From assembly GCF_024437735.1 (NCBI RefSeq), contig NZ_JANFQO010000010.1:124001-188000 (forward strand): a DNA stretch of 64,000 nucleotides, written 5' to 3'. The translations under genes and the position numbers were made by a program. Shown here in pieces: positions 62,102 to 64,000 of the stretch (position 1 is its first letter; every line of letters starts with the position of its first letter). Below the pieces are notes generated by a model. That model was not told the origin of the DNA. It searched no databases and saw only the letters and a program-made list of their open reading frames with translations. The stretch comes from Tahibacter harae. GTDB lineage: Bacteria; Pseudomonadota; Gammaproteobacteria; Xanthomonadales; Rhodanobacteraceae.

Positions 62102-64000
62102 ATGAACGCTGGCATGGACATAGGCCTGATCGGCGGCGCCGCCACGCTGCGGGCGCTGACCGGCCTGCTGCGCGGCATCGACGGCCTGCGCGCCTCGCCG
62201 CTGGGCGATCTGGCCAGCGCGCTGCGGGCGCTGCCGGCGATTTCCTGCGACCTGCTTTTGGTGGAAGCCACCGATCCCGCCGAAACCGCCTATGCCGAAC
62301 TGGCTCTGCTCGCGCCCGGCGCCGCCTGGGTCGCGCTGGATCCCAGCGACGATCCGCAGCGCACGGCGGCCTGGATCGAGGCCGGCGCCAGCGCCTGCCT
62401 CGCCCTGCCCGGCGCCGACAGCCTGCAGCTGCAGCACGCCATGGCCCAGGCTATGGCCGTGCATGCCAGCCACGCAGCCCTGCGCCGGCGCCACGACGAC
62501 CTGCGTGGCGTGTTCGAGCGCGCGCCGCTGCCGATGTGGGTCTACGACCTGGCCACGCTGCGCTTCCTCGCGGTCAACGACGCCGCGCTGGAAACCTATG
62601 GCTATAGCCGCGCCGCGTTCCTGGCCCTCACCCTGTACGACATCCGTCCGGCCGAAGACCACGCCGCGCTGCGCCAGCACCTGCAGGCGCTGCCGCCGGG
62701 CCCGGTCGACGCGGGTCTGTGGCGCCACCGTGCCGCCGACGGGCGCCTGCTCAATGTGGAGATCAGCTCGCAGCCGCTGCATTTCGCCGGCCGCAGCGCG
62801 CGCCTGGTGCTGGCGCGCGATGTCACCGCCCAGCGCCGCGCCATGCACTCGCTGGAGGCCAGCGAGCGGCGCTTCCGCGATCTGTTCGAGCAGAGCCTGG
62901 GCCTGATCTGCACTCACGATCTGGACGGCCTGCTGCTGTCGGTCAATCCGGCCGCGGCCAATGCGCTGGGCTACCGCGTGGCCGACCTGGTCGGCCAGTC
63001 CATGTACAACGTCATCCCGCCATCGCTGCATGCGCATTTCCGCGAGTACCTCCAGCGCATCGCGCGCCAGGAGGCGGACTCGGGCCTGTTCTACGTGCTG
63101 CACCGCGACGGCGAACAGCGCATCTGGGAATACAACAACCGCGTGCTGCAGGACGAGGCCGGCAACCGCTTCGTCATGGGGCATGCGCTGGACGTGACCG
63201 AATACCGCGTCTACGAACACCGCCTGCGCCAGCAGCAGGCCGAGCTGGAGGCGGTCAACGACGGCTCGCCGCTGGGCCTGTTCCGCGCCGATCCGCAGGG
63301 CCGCTACACCTATGTCAACCGCGCCTTTGAACGCATGACCGGCCTGCGCAGCGACGAGGCGCTGGGCCAGGGCTGGCTGCGCGCGCTGCACGCGGACGAC
63401 CGCGACCGCGTCGCGGCGCAGTGGCGCGAAGCCGTGGCAGCGCGGACGCGCTTCCAGTCGCGCCACCGCTACCGGCCGGATACGGGCCAGACCGTGTGGG
63501 TCTCGCTGCAGGCCGCGCCGCTGGTGGTCGAGGGCGAAATCACCGGCTACGCCGGCAGCATCGAGGATGTGACCGCGCGGCACATGGTCGAGGAACAGCT
63601 GCGCCGCAACGAACAGCGCCTGCGCACCATCGCCGACGCGCTGCCGGCCATGATCGCCTACGTCGATGCCGCGCAGCGCTTCCAGTTCGTCAACAGCGCC
63701 TACGAGCACACCTACGGCGGCGGCCGCGGCCGCATCGTCGGCCGGCATGCCCGCAGCGTGCTGGGCGACGCCGCCTACCAGCGCCGCCTGCCGTTCATCG
63801 AAGCCGGCCTGCGCGGCCAGCACGTGGTGTTCGAGGACGAGGAAGAACGCGACGGCGGATACACCTGCCTGCAGATCACCTACATCCCGCAGTGGGACGA
63901 CGACGGCCGCCAGGTGCTGGGCCTGCATGTGATGGCGCAGGACATCACGCGGCAGAAGATCGAGGAACGGCGCTGGATACAGGCGGCCGAGCGCGACAGC
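62102..64000 (+). CDS. Multi-PAS sensor protein, C-terminus outside window
   Basis: At least 633 residues. The first 130 residues resemble a receiver-like domain without a clear phospho-acceptor (LLLVEATDPAETAYA, then AWIEAGASACLAL). At least four PAS/PAC units follow: FERAPLPMWVYDLATLRFLA, FEQSLGLICTHDLDGLLLS, NDGSPLGLFRADPQGRYTY and IADALPAMIAYVDAAQRFQ, each followed by a PAC-type ending such as LARDVTAQRR. The output domain (histidine kinase or GGDEF) lies beyond position 64000. Start: ATG 62102; a second in-frame ATG is at 62114. Confidence 0.88.
   Translation, partial: MNAGMDIGLIGGAATLRALTGLLRGIDGLRASPLGDLASALRALPAISCDLLLVEATDPAETAYAELALLAPGAAWVALDPSDDPQRTAAWIEAGASACLALPGADSLQLQHAMAQAMAVHASHAALRRRHDDLRGVFERAPLPMWVYDLATLRFLAVNDAALETYGYSRAAFLALTLYDIRPAEDHAALRQHLQALPPGPVDAGLWRHRAADGRLLNVEISSQPLHFAGRSARLVLARDVTAQRRAMHSLEASERRFRDLFEQSLGLICTHDLDGLLLSVNPAAANALGYRVADLVGQSMYNVIPPSLHAHFREYLQRIARQEADSGLFYVLHRDGEQRIWEYNNRVLQDEAGNRFVMGHALDVTEYRVYEHRLRQQQAELEAVNDGSPLGLFRADPQGRYTYVNRAFERMTGLRSDEALGQGWLRALHADDRDRVAAQWREAVAARTRFQSRHRYRPDTGQTVWVSLQAAPLVVEGEITGYAGSIEDVTARHMVEEQLRRNEQRLRTIADALPAMIAYVDAAQRFQFVNSAYEHTYGGGRGRIVGRHARSVLGDAAYQRRLPFIEAGLRGQHVVFEDEEERDGGYTCLQITYIPQWDDDGRQVLGLHVMAQDITRQKIEERRWIQAAERDS

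Overview
This 64 kb window is uniformly GC-rich apart from two short low-GC patches. It looks like a chromosomal segment of a gammaproteobacterium of the order Xanthomonadales (Lysobacteraceae or Rhodanobacteraceae type). That placement is an inference from gene content: an ECF/FecR/TonB-receptor operon with an STN domain, an ECF43-like sigma factor beside a Ser/Thr kinase, many secreted hydrolases, and degenerate GGGATTCG-type intergenic repeats. I see no rRNA, tRNA, CRISPR array, insertion sequence or prophage.

Left part (1-12.2 kb): a partial secreted subtilisin-like protease; an ECF sigma / FecR / TonB-dependent receptor operon; a TetR regulator with a nested palindrome upstream; a LytS/LytR-type two-component pair; a Cys-rich copper-storage-type protein; and two divergent paralogues of a small secreted protein.

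The most interesting region is 12.2-19.25 kb. An AT-rich promoter island precedes a 76-residue peptide gene. Five tightly coupled genes follow: a radical SAM enzyme, a B12-type RiPP-maturation radical SAM enzyme, a radical SAM/SPASM enzyme, a DUF483-like/methyltransferase fusion and a DUF364-like protein. It reads as a ribosomally made, radical-SAM-modified peptide (RiPP) locus that I cannot match to a named class.

Middle (19.4-36 kb): UspA with a textbook FNR/Anr box; several small conserved genes (GFA, DUF488, a lipoprotein, an unknown); and a TetR-RND efflux operon whose regulator carries a long Ala/Lys histone-H1-like tail and has a 15-bp inverted repeat at its start. Next come a 1172-residue orphan protein, a pentapeptide-repeat protein and a P-domain-like secreted protein.

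From 36 to 45.3 kb, two divergent operons carry an unusual set of iron oxygenases (two ferritin-like diiron proteins, a fatty-acid-hydroxylase-type membrane enzyme, a Rieske oxygenase) with a ferredoxin, an SDR, a PAP2 phosphatase and an N-acyl amidohydrolase fused to an Mpo1-like domain. I infer lipid or aminolipid tailoring.

Right part (45.4-64 kb): a low-GC patch with two small unknown ORFs in one frame; secreted amidohydrolase and glycosidase-like proteins; an ECF43-like sigma factor with a membrane Ser/Thr kinase carrying TPR-like repeats; a large lipase-like hydrolase; an isoquinoline-oxidoreductase-type molybdenum enzyme with a diheme lipoprotein; an Asp-box sialidase-like protein; and a PAS-rich sensor cut by the window edge.
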